64,000 nt of DNA, from contig PBAL01000004.1 in the NCBI GenBank assembly GCA_002715965.1, positions 1 through 64,000 of the forward strand, written 5' to 3'. The DNA is from Verrucomicrobiales bacterium (GTDB taxonomy: Bacteria > Verrucomicrobiota > Verrucomicrobiia > Limisphaerales > JAYPXF01). Positions 9,205 to 17,246 of this stretch are shown here, one piece after another. The notes under the pieces are model-generated. The model searched no databases, was not told the DNA's origin, and worked only from the letters and a program-made list of their open reading frames with translations. The position numbers were made by a program, and so were the translations under genes. Every line of letters begins with the position of its first letter. Position 1 is the first letter of the stretch.

Positions 9205-10626
9205 CTACCTGGCCGGGACGAGCGGTTTGGCGTTTTTCACGAACCCGGCTGGGCGGCAGTTCTTGGTGAGGTTGTTGCCTTTGCCAAGTTCGGTTTCGAA
9301 GGCGTTCATGTATCCGCGCAAGCGCTTGACGACATGGGGATGTTGCGCGGCGCGATTAATCTTCTCACCAATGTCGGCGTTGAGGTTGAAGAGCGTCGTC
9401 TGAACCTTCTGCTCGCCGCGTTTTCCAATGGGACCGACGTAGAGCTTCCACTTGCCGGCGCGAACAGCACGCAGGTTGTTTGCCTGATGATAGAAGAAGC
9501 GATCGTGCGGAGATTTGCCCTGACGGTTGAGCAGCACATTGGAGATGTCTTTGCCGTCAATCTCACGATCGGTCGGTGCTTGGGCGCCGGCCAGGATTGC
9601 GAAGGTCGGCAGCAGATCCATCGCGGTGACAAGTTCGGCGCTTTCGTGGTTGGCGGGGATTTTGCCCGGCCACCAGGCGACCGTTGCCTCGCGCATCCCG
9701 CCTTCGAATGCGCTGCCTTTCTTGCCGCGGAGTGGACCGGCTTTTCCGACCGCGGGTCCGTTGTCCGACGTAAAGATCACGAGTGTGTTGTCGTCGAGCT
9801 TGTACTTCTTCAGGGTATCGACAATGCGGCCGACGGAGTCGTCGATCTCTGTGATCGCCTGCCGGAACAATCCATTGCGCGTGCGGTAATCGACGGTGCC
9901 TTCCTTTTCATCGGCAAGCTTGAGTTTCAGTGCCTGGCTCACGTTCTTCATGTAGGGCGGGGAAACATGCAGGGGCACATGGGGAATCGGATGCGGTATA
10001 TACAGGAAGAACGGCTTTTCCGTGTTTCGCTCGATGAACTTGACCGCGCGATCGGTGATGCGCTTGGTCAGGTAATCCGCGTCCGGATCCGATTCGATGA
10101 CCTTCTCGCCGTCCAGAAGCGGAAGCGGGGTGAACTTGAAGCGATTCTGGCGGGGATGAAAGGGATGGATGTCATGGCTGTACGGCACGCCGAAGAACTC
10201 GTCGAATCCCTGCCGCGTGGGGAGAAAATCCGGTTGGTCGCCAAGATGCCATTTGCCAAAGATTCCCGTCGCGTATCCGCGGGTTTTCAGCACTTCCGCA
10301 ATGGTGATTTCATTCGGATGCAATCCTTTCGGATCGCCAGCCAGCACGACCACGAAATCCGAACCGGTGGCCATGTTCACGCGTTTCGGGTAGCAACCGG
10401 TCATCAGGGCGGCCCGCGACGGTGTGCAGACCGGAGCTGCGACGTAGAAGCTGGTCAGCTTCGTTCCCTCGCGAGCGAGCCGGTCGATGTGTGGTGTGTT
10501 TACATGCGTGGCGCCAAAGCAGCTCAGGTCGCCGTAGCCCTGATCATCGGTGAAGATCACAACAAAGTTTGGCCGCTCGGCGAGAGCCGTCAGTGAAATC
10601 AGCAGGGCAAGGAGAAAAGCTTTCAT
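9205..10626 (-). CDS. secreted arylsulfatase (S1 family)
   Basis: Sulfatase of 473 aa with a short signal peptide (1-16), then NFVVIFTDDQGYGD (metal-binding Asp27 and Asp28) and the formylglycine motif CTPSR, Cys67 to Arg71, so it needs oxidation of Cys67 by an activating enzyme that is not in this window. GKWHLGD and HPIPHVPLH follow in the order expected for type I sulfatases. It would remove sulfate esters from carbohydrate substrates in the periplasm or outside the cell. It is first of a likely minus-strand unit with the PSD1 cytochrome and DUF1501 genes. Roughly 250 bases without another gene separate it from larE; that gap holds an imperfect inverted repeat but no promoter I could defend. 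Confidence 0.95.
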   Translation of the reverse strand: MKAFLLALLISLTALAERPNFVVIFTDDQGYGDLSCFGATHVNTPHIDRLAREGTKLTSFYVAAPVCTPSRAALMTGCYPKRVNMATGSDFVVVLAGDPKGLHPNEITIAEVLKTRGYATGIFGKWHLGDQPDFLPTRQGFDEFFGVPYSHDIHPFHPRQNRFKFTPLPLLDGEKVIESDPDADYLTKRITDRAVKFIERNTEKPFFLYIPHPIPHVPLHVSPPYMKNVSQALKLKLADEKEGTVDYRTRNGLFRQAITEIDDSVGRIVDTLKKYKLDDNTLVIFTSDNGPAVGKAGPLRGKKGSAFEGGMREATVAWWPGKIPANHESAELVTAMDLLPTFAILAGAQAPTDREIDGKDISNVLLNRQGKSPHDRFFYHQANNLRAVRAGKWKLYVGPIGKRGEQKVQTTLFNLNADIGEKINRAAQHPHVVKRLRGYMNAFETELGKGNNLTKNCRPAGFVKNAKPLVPAR

Positions 10627-10874
10627 GGCTGAGGCGGAGCGTAGGCTCTGAGGTGGTTTGTGTGAATGACGGAGTGGAACCAGTCCTCCGTCAGCAATTA
10701 AATGACAGTTTGCCTGGTTCGTAATCGTTGTCTTAACTCCTCGTCTTGATCTCGGATTGGTGAGGAGATTGAGACAAGGATCAGGAGCAACCCGTCAATT
10801 CACGAATGACGCAATACTAGTAAATAATACGCCACGATGCTGCCGTGAAGTGCGCGCTGCCGCAGCCTCCGCGG

Positions 10875-11699
10875 CTACTTCTTTACGGAGTCGGGATTGA
10901 GGCTTCCTCGCCGATAGCCTCGAAGGTCAATGGTGATATCGGCGTAACCCATCTCGGTGAGCCGAGCTGTGAGGGTTGGTTCCAGTTCGCGTTCTTTGAA
11001 GATTCGCATTTCTTCTTCACCCAGCTCGATCCGGGCGATTGGCCGGTCGTTTGTGGGTTGGTGGTGACGAACTCGGATTTCGCGCAATCCCAGGTCGTGA
11101 AGGCAGTCTTCGGCCTGCTCGACCATGGCGAGTTTGTCTCGATCAACAACTTCACCGTAGGGAATGCGCGAACTCAGGCATGGAGCAGCCGGCTTGTCGG
11201 CGGTCGGCAGTCCCAGTTCGGCTGAGATGGCGCGGATCTCGTCCTTGGTGAGACCTGCCTCTTTGAGGGGGGATCGGACTTCAAACTCGCGGGCGGCCTG
11301 AGCGCCGGGGCGATAATCCCCGGCATCGCTGGCGTTCTCTCCGTAGGCGACTACGGAAAAACCCCGATCCGCAGCCAGTTTCTCGAGGTGCGTAAAAAGT
11401 TCGGTTTTGCAAAAATAGCAGCGGTTGACGGGATTGGAGGAATAGTCCGGGTTGTCGAATTCGCCGGTGCGGATGATTTCGAGTGGAAAACCGAATTTAC
11501 GGGCAAGTTCCTCGGCTTCCTTCAATTCCCGACGGGGGAGACTGGGAGAATCGGCAATCACAGCGAGGGCGTTCTCCCCCAGAATCCGGGCGGCCAAGTG
11601 CGCCAGCAGCACGGAATCTACCCCACCTGAATAGGCCACAAGGCAGGATTTGAACGAGCTGATCAGCTTCGTAAGCCGGTCGTACTTCGCGACTTGCAC
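10875..11699 (-). CDS. larE: ATP-dependent sacrificial sulfur transferase LarE
   Basis: Cytoplasmic PP-loop enzyme of 274 aa. SGGVDS at residues 24-29 is the ATP pyrophosphatase loop, PVNRCYFCKTELF (CxxC at 94-97) follows, and PCLSSRIPYG contains Cys174, which aligns with the Cys that is sacrificed as sulfur donor in Lactobacillus LarE. In the Lar pathway LarE thiolates the LarB product during synthesis of the nickel-pincer cofactor. Neither larB, larC nor a LarA racemase is present in the window. The gene is transcribed divergently from the NHL/Ig gene across about 200 bases. Confidence 0.93.
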   Translation of the reverse strand: MQVAKYDRLTKLISSFKSCLVAYSGGVDSVLLAHLAARILGENALAVIADSPSLPRRELKEAEELARKFGFPLEIIRTGEFDNPDYSSNPVNRCYFCKTELFTHLEKLAADRGFSVVAYGENASDAGDYRPGAQAAREFEVRSPLKEAGLTKDEIRAISAELGLPTADKPAAPCLSSRIPYGEVVDRDKLAMVEQAEDCLHDLGLREIRVRHHQPTNDRPIARIELGEEEMRIFKERELEPTLTARLTEMGYADITIDLRGYRRGSLNPDSVKK

Positions 11700-11722
11700 A
11701 AATTCACACTGACATCCGGGAA

Positions 11723-11751
11723 TTGCTTTGCAAAGGGATTTCAGGTATAAG
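11723..11751 (+). promoter_or_regulatory. possible sigma-70-type promoter for the NHL/Ig gene
   Basis: TTGCTT (11723-11728) and TATAAG (11746-11751) are separated by 17 bases, a good housekeeping promoter layout. It lies in the divergent larE / NHL-Ig gap and would give a leader of roughly 145 bases before the ATG at 11905. Seen by eye only. Confidence 0.35.
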
Positions 11752-11904
11752 GCGAAATTGACCAGTTGTCAGTTTATGACGAAGATTTGGCACCGAACCG
11801 ACTCCGGGCCGGCCCCTCTTGTGGCGTCATGATCCTGTCATATTCAGGATCGAGAATTGACCGATCGTCCGACCGGCCGGACCGAGCAACCGCTTGACCA
11901 GTAT

Positions 11905-14900
11905 ATGAGCCATCCCATCAATCGCCGACGAATCCGAACTTTGGGTTTGTTGCTTGTTTCCCTCTTGCCCCTCACTGCCACGGCCCAGCGGATTTCCACC
12001 TTTGCCGGTGGTGGATTTCTCAGCAGCGACGGAGTCAATGCCCTTCAGGCACGCCTCGACCGGGTCCAGCAGATCACCTTCGGTCCCAATGGTTCACTTT
12101 ATCTGACCGACCAAGGCAGCAGCCGGATTCGTGCGATCGACACCAACGGGATCATTTCCACCATCGCCGGAACCGGTTTCAGCGGCTATTCGGGAGACCT
12201 CGGATCCGCAACGACTGCGCAGATCGCCGGTCCATGGGGCATGACGGTATCCAGTGGCGGTGATGTCATCATATCAGATTCCAGCAATTACCGGATTCGT
12301 CGCATCACCGCCGGCATCATCAGGACAATTGCTGGCAATGGCGTTCCAGGATTTGGCGGAGACGGTGGCCTGGCAACCTTCGCGCAGATCAACTTTCCAA
12401 TGCATGTCGCGGTAACCCCGGCCAACGAGGTGTTTTTTGCGGAATGGGGAAATCATCGCGTGCGAAAAATAGACCCTGCGGGGGTGATCACCACGGTCGC
12501 CGGCACGGGGACTTCTGGATTTTCTGGAGATGGCGGCGCAGCAACCGTTGCAGCGCTCGATCGTCCGTGGGGTCTGGCCCTCATGAACACCAACCAAACC
12601 CTGCTCATTGCCGATCGGAACAATCATCGCATTCGGGCACTGGATCTTACGACCGGTATCATCACCACCTTCGCGGGTGGGGGAGCGGGCGGTGGAGGGT
12701 TCGGTTCAGCCGGCTTCTTCGGAGATGGCGGCTTGGCGATCAATGCACGTCTGTCGTCCCCTCGAGGAATCGCCGTGAGTTCATTGAACGAAGTTTTTAT
12801 CGCGGATAACTCCAATGAGCGTGTTCGAAAGGTCGATACCAACGGCATCATATCCACCGTCGCGGGCAATGGGTCCAGCACGGCCTCCGGAGACGGCGGG
12901 CTTCCGATATTTGCCGGCATCGGCCGTCCGAGCAGCGTGACCATGGGGCCAGACGATTCCCTGTACATTGCCGATGATGCCAATGACCTCATCCGTCGGG
13001 TGGAGTTCGACGTAAAGCTGACCGAGTGGCAGAACGTGAACCTGTACGGAACTGAACAGGGTGGGTTGGGCAATCTGTTGTTCCGCCTGCCCTATTCCGC
13101 AACGATGGGGAACCGGGTTTATTTTGCGGGCGGGTTCAGCCAGGGGAATCTTACGCTCGGCTCGACGGTCTTTCAGAATACCGACGCCCTTTCCGATCCG
13201 ATCATGGTCAGCTTCAACGAGAACGGCGTGGTGAACTGGGGCGCCCATGTTACGGCAACCCAGGACGCCACCTCGTCCGGAATCGTTGCCGCCGAATCGG
13301 AGAACCGTCTCTACGCAGCCGGCACGTTCCGAGGCACGGCCACGTTCGGTGCGACACTCCTGCAGAATTTCACAGCGTTGAATCGTGGCTGGCTCACGAA
13401 GCTGCGCACTTCCGGGACCTTCGACTGGGCGGTTCCCATTCCCATGACCTTCACTGGCAGCATCGCCGGGGTGACGATCAGCGATCTTGCCCGCGACACC
13501 AACAACACGACCGTGGTGTTGGGAGAATTTGCAACGGGTACCGCGGATTTCGGTAATGGAGTTGTGCTCAGCAATGCTGCGGGCAGTCATGCGTTTCTCG
13601 CAAGATACGACACCAACGGGCAAGCGGTATGGGCGAAGCTTCTCGCTGAAATCAGCACGACGTCTTCCTACCCATCCGGAGGCCGGCTGGTCATTCACAC
13701 GAACAACAGCATCTACGCTGCGTTGCCTCATTTCACCTCCTCACTCGGCCCGGCCGGCGGAGTCGATGTGACACTCGCGAACTTTGACGAGCTCGGCAAC
13801 ATGCAGTGGAAGATCCGGTTGGGCAGCGCCGAAAACGAAAGCGCGGGGGACCTGGCCCTGACGCCGGACGGTGATCTGTTTTTCCTGTCCGATTTTGGTG
13901 CTGCGGCTCCGGTCTTCGGCGCCCAGGCGTTGGGAACGAACGGCATCACTTCCACCAATCTGATTTTGGCCAAGGTGAGTTCGACTGGCAGCTTGACGTG
14001 GCGACTGGAATCATACGCCTCCGGTGGTGCGAGAGGGCACGGTCTCTTCTACGACATCACCTCAGACACGGTGCATCTCGCAATGAAGTATTCGGGCTCA
14101 ATGGCCCTGTCCGAGTTCAATTTTAATTCAGTGCAGGACGCGTTTGCGCAGCCCTCTGATGACGGACTGCTGGTTCGTGTGCGTGCGGCAGATGGCGCGG
14201 TGCTGTCAACCTTGAACGTGAGTTCCGATTCGAGTGATGCCGTCCGGACAGTCGGCCAGCTGTCGGATGGAGCCATCTTCGGTTCCGGTGAGGCGACAGC
14301 AACCATCACTGAGTTTACCGGCACGCTTATCACCAACACTCTGGTTGGTGACGTTCAGGCGTTCTTTGCGAGAGTGAACGATCTGCCAGTTATCGGCCTG
14401 CATCCGGTTTCACAGACGAACGACGCCGGGACAAACGTCACCTTCAACGTCGTCGCAGGTGGCGGAGTGCCACTCTCGTATCAGTGGCAGAAGGATGGAT
14501 CGGATTTGCCGGGACAGACGAATTCGTCCCTGACCGTCAGCAATATCTCAATTCTGGATCAGGGCGGCTACGCGGTGGTGGTCACCAACAATCTCGGTGC
14601 CGTGACGAGCAGCAATGCCATGTTGACGGTAAACCAGTCGGTTACGATTATTTCGCATCCGGCCAGCAAATTCGGCATCGAGACATTCAGCACGAACTTT
14701 TCAGTCACACCATTCGGGTCTCAGCCATTCTCATATCAATGGTTCAAGGACAGTAATCCAATCAACGGAGGGACGAACAATCCGCTCGTGCTGTCCAATC
14801 TGATGGCCGCCGACGCCGGAAATTACCACGCTGTCGTCAGCAACCCCTTCGGCAGTACGAACAGTTTTGCCGCTACCTTGACGATCTTTTCGACCAACGT

Positions 14901-15930
14901 CCTGCCGCGAATCACCGCCCATCCGCAGGACGTCACTACGAATGCCAGCCGCGTGGTGTCGTTCAATGTGACCGCAGAGGGCCAGGCTCCGTTGAGCTAC
15001 GCCTGGCGACGGAACGGCTCGATCATCCCGGGTGCATTGCAGAGCCAGTACTTTGATTTCGATGTGCAGCCCGCCGACGCCGGAACATATCAGGTGGTGG
15101 TTTCTAATGCGTTCGGCACGGTGACCAGCAGCAATGCCACGCTGTCGGTGATCATACCGGAATTCCCCGGCATCGTGCTTCAACCGAACGATCTCACGAT
15201 CAATGCCGGCAACACCATGACCCTGGCATTCACCAATTCCGGAACGCCACCGTTCAATTTCCAATGGGTGAAGGATGGCATTGTCATCCCCGCGGAAACC
15301 ACCACGTCGATCACCCGCGCCAATGTCACGCTCGCCGATGGGGGCGTTTACCAGGCGATCATTTCAAACGATGCGGGATCGACCAATACACGTGAGATCC
15401 AGGTCACGGTCTGGACGGTGCCGACCATCACACAACAGCCCTTGTCGATCGTCACCCGCTCCGGCTTGTCAGCGACCTTCACCGTAGCCGCCCAAGGCGT
15501 GCCGGAGCCACAGTTCCAGTGGTTCAAGGACGGCTCGCAGGCGACCAACATCGTGGGATTCGTAGGTGCGCAATCGATGCGACTGTCCACGGTCAGTTCG
15601 GCCACCGAGCACGTGGGCAACTACTTCGTCCGGGTGTTCAATCCGGCTGGTTTCATCGACAGCACACCGGTCAGCCTGACCGTGCTCTACCCGCCCAAAC
15701 TGGACAAGCCCGGCATCGTCGGCGGAAAGTTTTCCTTTGCACTCACCAATGCGCTCGGTTCGCAGTTCACGCAGGGCAACCTGCCCCCCTTCCAGGTTCA
15801 ATTCTCCTCGGACCTGACTTCGTGGCAGACCCTGTCGAACGGCTTGGTGTTTACCAATGGTCAGTTCCGATTCGAAGACGTGCCCGCCGGATCAGTAACG
15901 CGGCGCGTCTATCGGATCATCGAGCCTTGA
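11905..15930 (+). CDS. giant secreted NHL-repeat / SBBP / immunoglobulin-like protein
   Basis: Extracellular or surface protein of 1341 aa. ATG at 11905 gives a clean signal peptide (RRRIRTLGLLLVSLLPLTA); in-frame codons extend upstream to 11857. Residues about 30-360 form an NHL beta-propeller with five or six units of the type GIISTVAGTGxxGFSGDGG...NHRIRxID. Residues about 370-800 contain SBBP-like repeats (LYAAGTFRGTATFGATLL, FLARYDTNGQAVWAKLL). From about 810 to 1270 there are five tandem Ig-like domains, each with the pattern HPxxxxxxxG...YQWxKDG...LxxxxxxDxGxYxxxVSN and lacking the usual disulfide cysteines. The C-terminus (FQVQFSSDLTSWQTL) is a module common in verrucomicrobial surface proteins. 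Likely adhesion or binding; no enzyme motif was seen. Confidence 0.92.
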   Translation: MSHPINRRRIRTLGLLLVSLLPLTATAQRISTFAGGGFLSSDGVNALQARLDRVQQITFGPNGSLYLTDQGSSRIRAIDTNGIISTIAGTGFSGYSGDLGSATTAQIAGPWGMTVSSGGDVIISDSSNYRIRRITAGIIRTIAGNGVPGFGGDGGLATFAQINFPMHVAVTPANEVFFAEWGNHRVRKIDPAGVITTVAGTGTSGFSGDGGAATVAALDRPWGLALMNTNQTLLIADRNNHRIRALDLTTGIITTFAGGGAGGGGFGSAGFFGDGGLAINARLSSPRGIAVSSLNEVFIADNSNERVRKVDTNGIISTVAGNGSSTASGDGGLPIFAGIGRPSSVTMGPDDSLYIADDANDLIRRVEFDVKLTEWQNVNLYGTEQGGLGNLLFRLPYSATMGNRVYFAGGFSQGNLTLGSTVFQNTDALSDPIMVSFNENGVVNWGAHVTATQDATSSGIVAAESENRLYAAGTFRGTATFGATLLQNFTALNRGWLTKLRTSGTFDWAVPIPMTFTGSIAGVTISDLARDTNNTTVVLGEFATGTADFGNGVVLSNAAGSHAFLARYDTNGQAVWAKLLAEISTTSSYPSGGRLVIHTNNSIYAALPHFTSSLGPAGGVDVTLANFDELGNMQWKIRLGSAENESAGDLALTPDGDLFFLSDFGAAAPVFGAQALGTNGITSTNLILAKVSSTGSLTWRLESYASGGARGHGLFYDITSDTVHLAMKYSGSMALSEFNFNSVQDAFAQPSDDGLLVRVRAADGAVLSTLNVSSDSSDAVRTVGQLSDGAIFGSGEATATITEFTGTLITNTLVGDVQAFFARVNDLPVIGLHPVSQTNDAGTNVTFNVVAGGGVPLSYQWQKDGSDLPGQTNSSLTVSNISILDQGGYAVVVTNNLGAVTSSNAMLTVNQSVTIISHPASKFGIETFSTNFSVTPFGSQPFSYQWFKDSNPINGGTNNPLVLSNLMAADAGNYHAVVSNPFGSTNSFAATLTIFSTNVLPRITAHPQDVTTNASRVVSFNVTAEGQAPLSYAWRRNGSIIPGALQSQYFDFDVQPADAGTYQVVVSNAFGTVTSSNATLSVIIPEFPGIVLQPNDLTINAGNTMTLAFTNSGTPPFNFQWVKDGIVIPAETTTSITRANVTLADGGVYQAIISNDAGSTNTREIQVTVWTVPTITQQPLSIVTRSGLSATFTVAAQGVPEPQFQWFKDGSQATNIVGFVGAQSMRLSTVSSATEHVGNYFVRVFNPAGFIDSTPVSLTVLYPPKLDKPGIVGGKFSFALTNALGSQFTQGNLPPFQVQFSSDLTSWQTLSNGLVFTNGQFRFEDVPAGSVTRRVYRIIEP

Positions 15931-15962
15931 GGCTCGGATGAATTGATCTCAGAAGAAAACAA

Positions 15963-16421
15963 TCAACTGCACCAATCCCATGACGCAGCCGATTGAAAAA
16001 ACACCGCGCTAACCACCCCGAAGCCGGAAGCAAAATTCGCCACCTTCAGCGTTTCCTTCTCAAGATAGAACATCACGTCCTCCCGCTTGAGCTTGCCCTT
16101 GGTGAACTGGAGCAGTGCGGTCTCCATTCCACGGGCTTCGCGCACTGTCACGGCCGTGACAAAAATCTGGGTCAGCGCGGCCGCCAAAGCGCCCACAATG
16201 AAGAAGCACATCGTCGCCAGTGACATCCAGTGGAATGATTCTTCGCCGATCGTTCCGGGAAAAAAGCCCACGATCAACTCAATGCCGCCAGCATTGGCGA
16301 AGACCAGCATCCGCACGGTCTCGGCGATGTAGCGATACATTGTCCCGCGGCGCATGACGACCATCTCCTGCAGCTCGCGCAGCCACTGCTCGTGCTCGGC
16401 GGGTTTCAGGTCGGATTTCAT
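15963..16421 (-). CDS. small membrane protein, probably frameshifted at the 3' end
   Basis: Protein of 152 aa of unknown family. An acidic cytoplasmic N-terminus (PAEHEQWLRELQEMVVM) is followed by hydrophobic segments near residues 40-55 and 65-90 and another near 130-145. As read, it ends VVSAVFFQSAASWDWCS. A run of six T at about 15994-15999 immediately precedes the change; adding one T gives SIGCVMGLVQLIVFF and a stop at 15949-15951, which would complete a final membrane helix. The frameshifted tail therefore looks like the true C-terminus. It could be a real mutation, a slippage-regulated end, or a sequencing error. The gene is convergent with the NHL/Ig gene. Confidence 0.7.
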   Translation of the reverse strand: MKSDLKPAEHEQWLRELQEMVVMRRGTMYRYIAETVRMLVFANAGGIELIVGFFPGTIGEESFHWMSLATMCFFIVGALAAALTQIFVTAVTVREARGMETALLQFTKGKLKREDVMFYLEKETLKVANFASGFGVVSAVFFQSAASWDWCS

Positions 16422-16476
16422 TCCCTGTCATTCTCCTCCGGTTCCGCTTCGTTTCCGGGCGGCAACACGGGACGAT

Positions 16477-16841
16477 TCAAATCCACATCTCAGTTTCCTG
16501 CGCGTAACTCGCGCGCATGTTGATGACGTTCGTGTAGTTGGGCCGGCGCAGAAACCCCGCGCCGGTGAATGGTCCGATGCAGGGAATCCCGGTGCTGGCA
16601 ATCCCGGGAAGACTTTCTCGCATCATCGGCGTGCCGACGTATCCAGCCAGTACAAACACCCCGTTCGTGTGGATCAGGTCGCGCGTGTTCCGCAAGGCAA
16701 GCGCGGGCTCGTAGCCATCGTCCAGAGACTGCAATTCCAGTCGGCGTCCGTTGATGCCGCGAAGCTGCGTGCTCCCATCAACGCGAACGCGAACAAGCCG
16801 ACCGCCAGGACGACTCGCGGAGGATGGTATGGGAACGACAT
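16477..16841 (-). pseudogene. decayed ABC-type solute-binding protein gene (Peripla_BP_6)
   Basis: Minus-strand remnant. ATG at 16841 begins a good signal peptide (SFPYHPPRVVLAVGLFAFAL...ARSFAA). Just after the predicted cleavage site, a different frame reads GINGRRLELQSLDDGYEPAL, then VFVLAGYVGTPMMRE, GPFTGAGFLRRP and MRASYAQETE, the ordered hallmarks of branched-chain-amino-acid-type receptor ligand-binding proteins. The stretch normally between signal peptide and GINGRRL is absent, the frame changes, and the protein stops at MWI where the family continues for about 250 more residues. This is an internally deleted, frameshifted, 3'-truncated gene and cannot make a working binding protein. 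Family call is from motif order. Confidence 0.72.
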
Positions 16842-16920
16842 ATTGTCCGAAGCCGCCATTGTTTTTAAAGACCCCCAGCTGTCGAGCAAAGTGGAAGCAG
16901 CGAAAGCAGCTTGGGCGCAT

Positions 16921-17246
16921 TCGAGAGGTGCCCCCAGAATTTGGCCGTTTCTACGGAGTTTGGATGCCAGTGCAATCCAATTTTGAATTTGGACCCCATT
17001 GGCACGAGGCCAATGGGGTCTGCTCGATAAGCCTGCTCGCTAGCCAGCCAGTCTTTCTCACCACCGAGGCAAGCTCGGTGGGCTCGTGGTCACTGCCAGC
17101 ATGGTCGGAGTGCTCTACAAAATCGCGACAGACAGAATTCACTCAATTCGGGGACCTCTCGAATGCCCCAAGCGGCTTCGGCTACACGCAATGTGCCGAC
17201 AAATACTCTGCAGTCGGCGGCTCAGAGGCCACCGCTACCGGTAAAA
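16921..17246. other. intergenic stretch without recognisable gene
   Basis: About 325 bases between the decayed binding-protein gene and the sulfatase-DUF1080 gene. It contains a perfect 12-bp inverted repeat (listed separately) and short open frames on both strands that I do not recognise. It may hold further gene debris. Confidence 0.4.
16992..17020. repeat. perfect 12-bp inverted repeat with 5-base loop
   Basis: GACCCCATTGGC (16992-17003) and GCCAATGGGGTC (17009-17020) are exact reverse complements around ACGAG. The stem would be strong in RNA or single-stranded DNA, but no T-run follows on either strand, so an ordinary intrinsic terminator is not supported. Confidence 0.75.

Noticed and set aside
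9115-10596. 493-codon open frame antisense to the sulfatase
   Set aside because: Shadow of a real sulfatase gene; no start context and no motif.
10740-10795. Imperfect inverted repeat between larE and sulfatase genes
   Set aside because: Pairing is broken in several places and no promoter or terminator pattern accompanies it.
15921-15936. CGAGCC-TTGA-GGCTCG hairpin over the NHL/Ig stop codon
   Set aside because: Short stem with no T-run; could be chance in codons near the stop.
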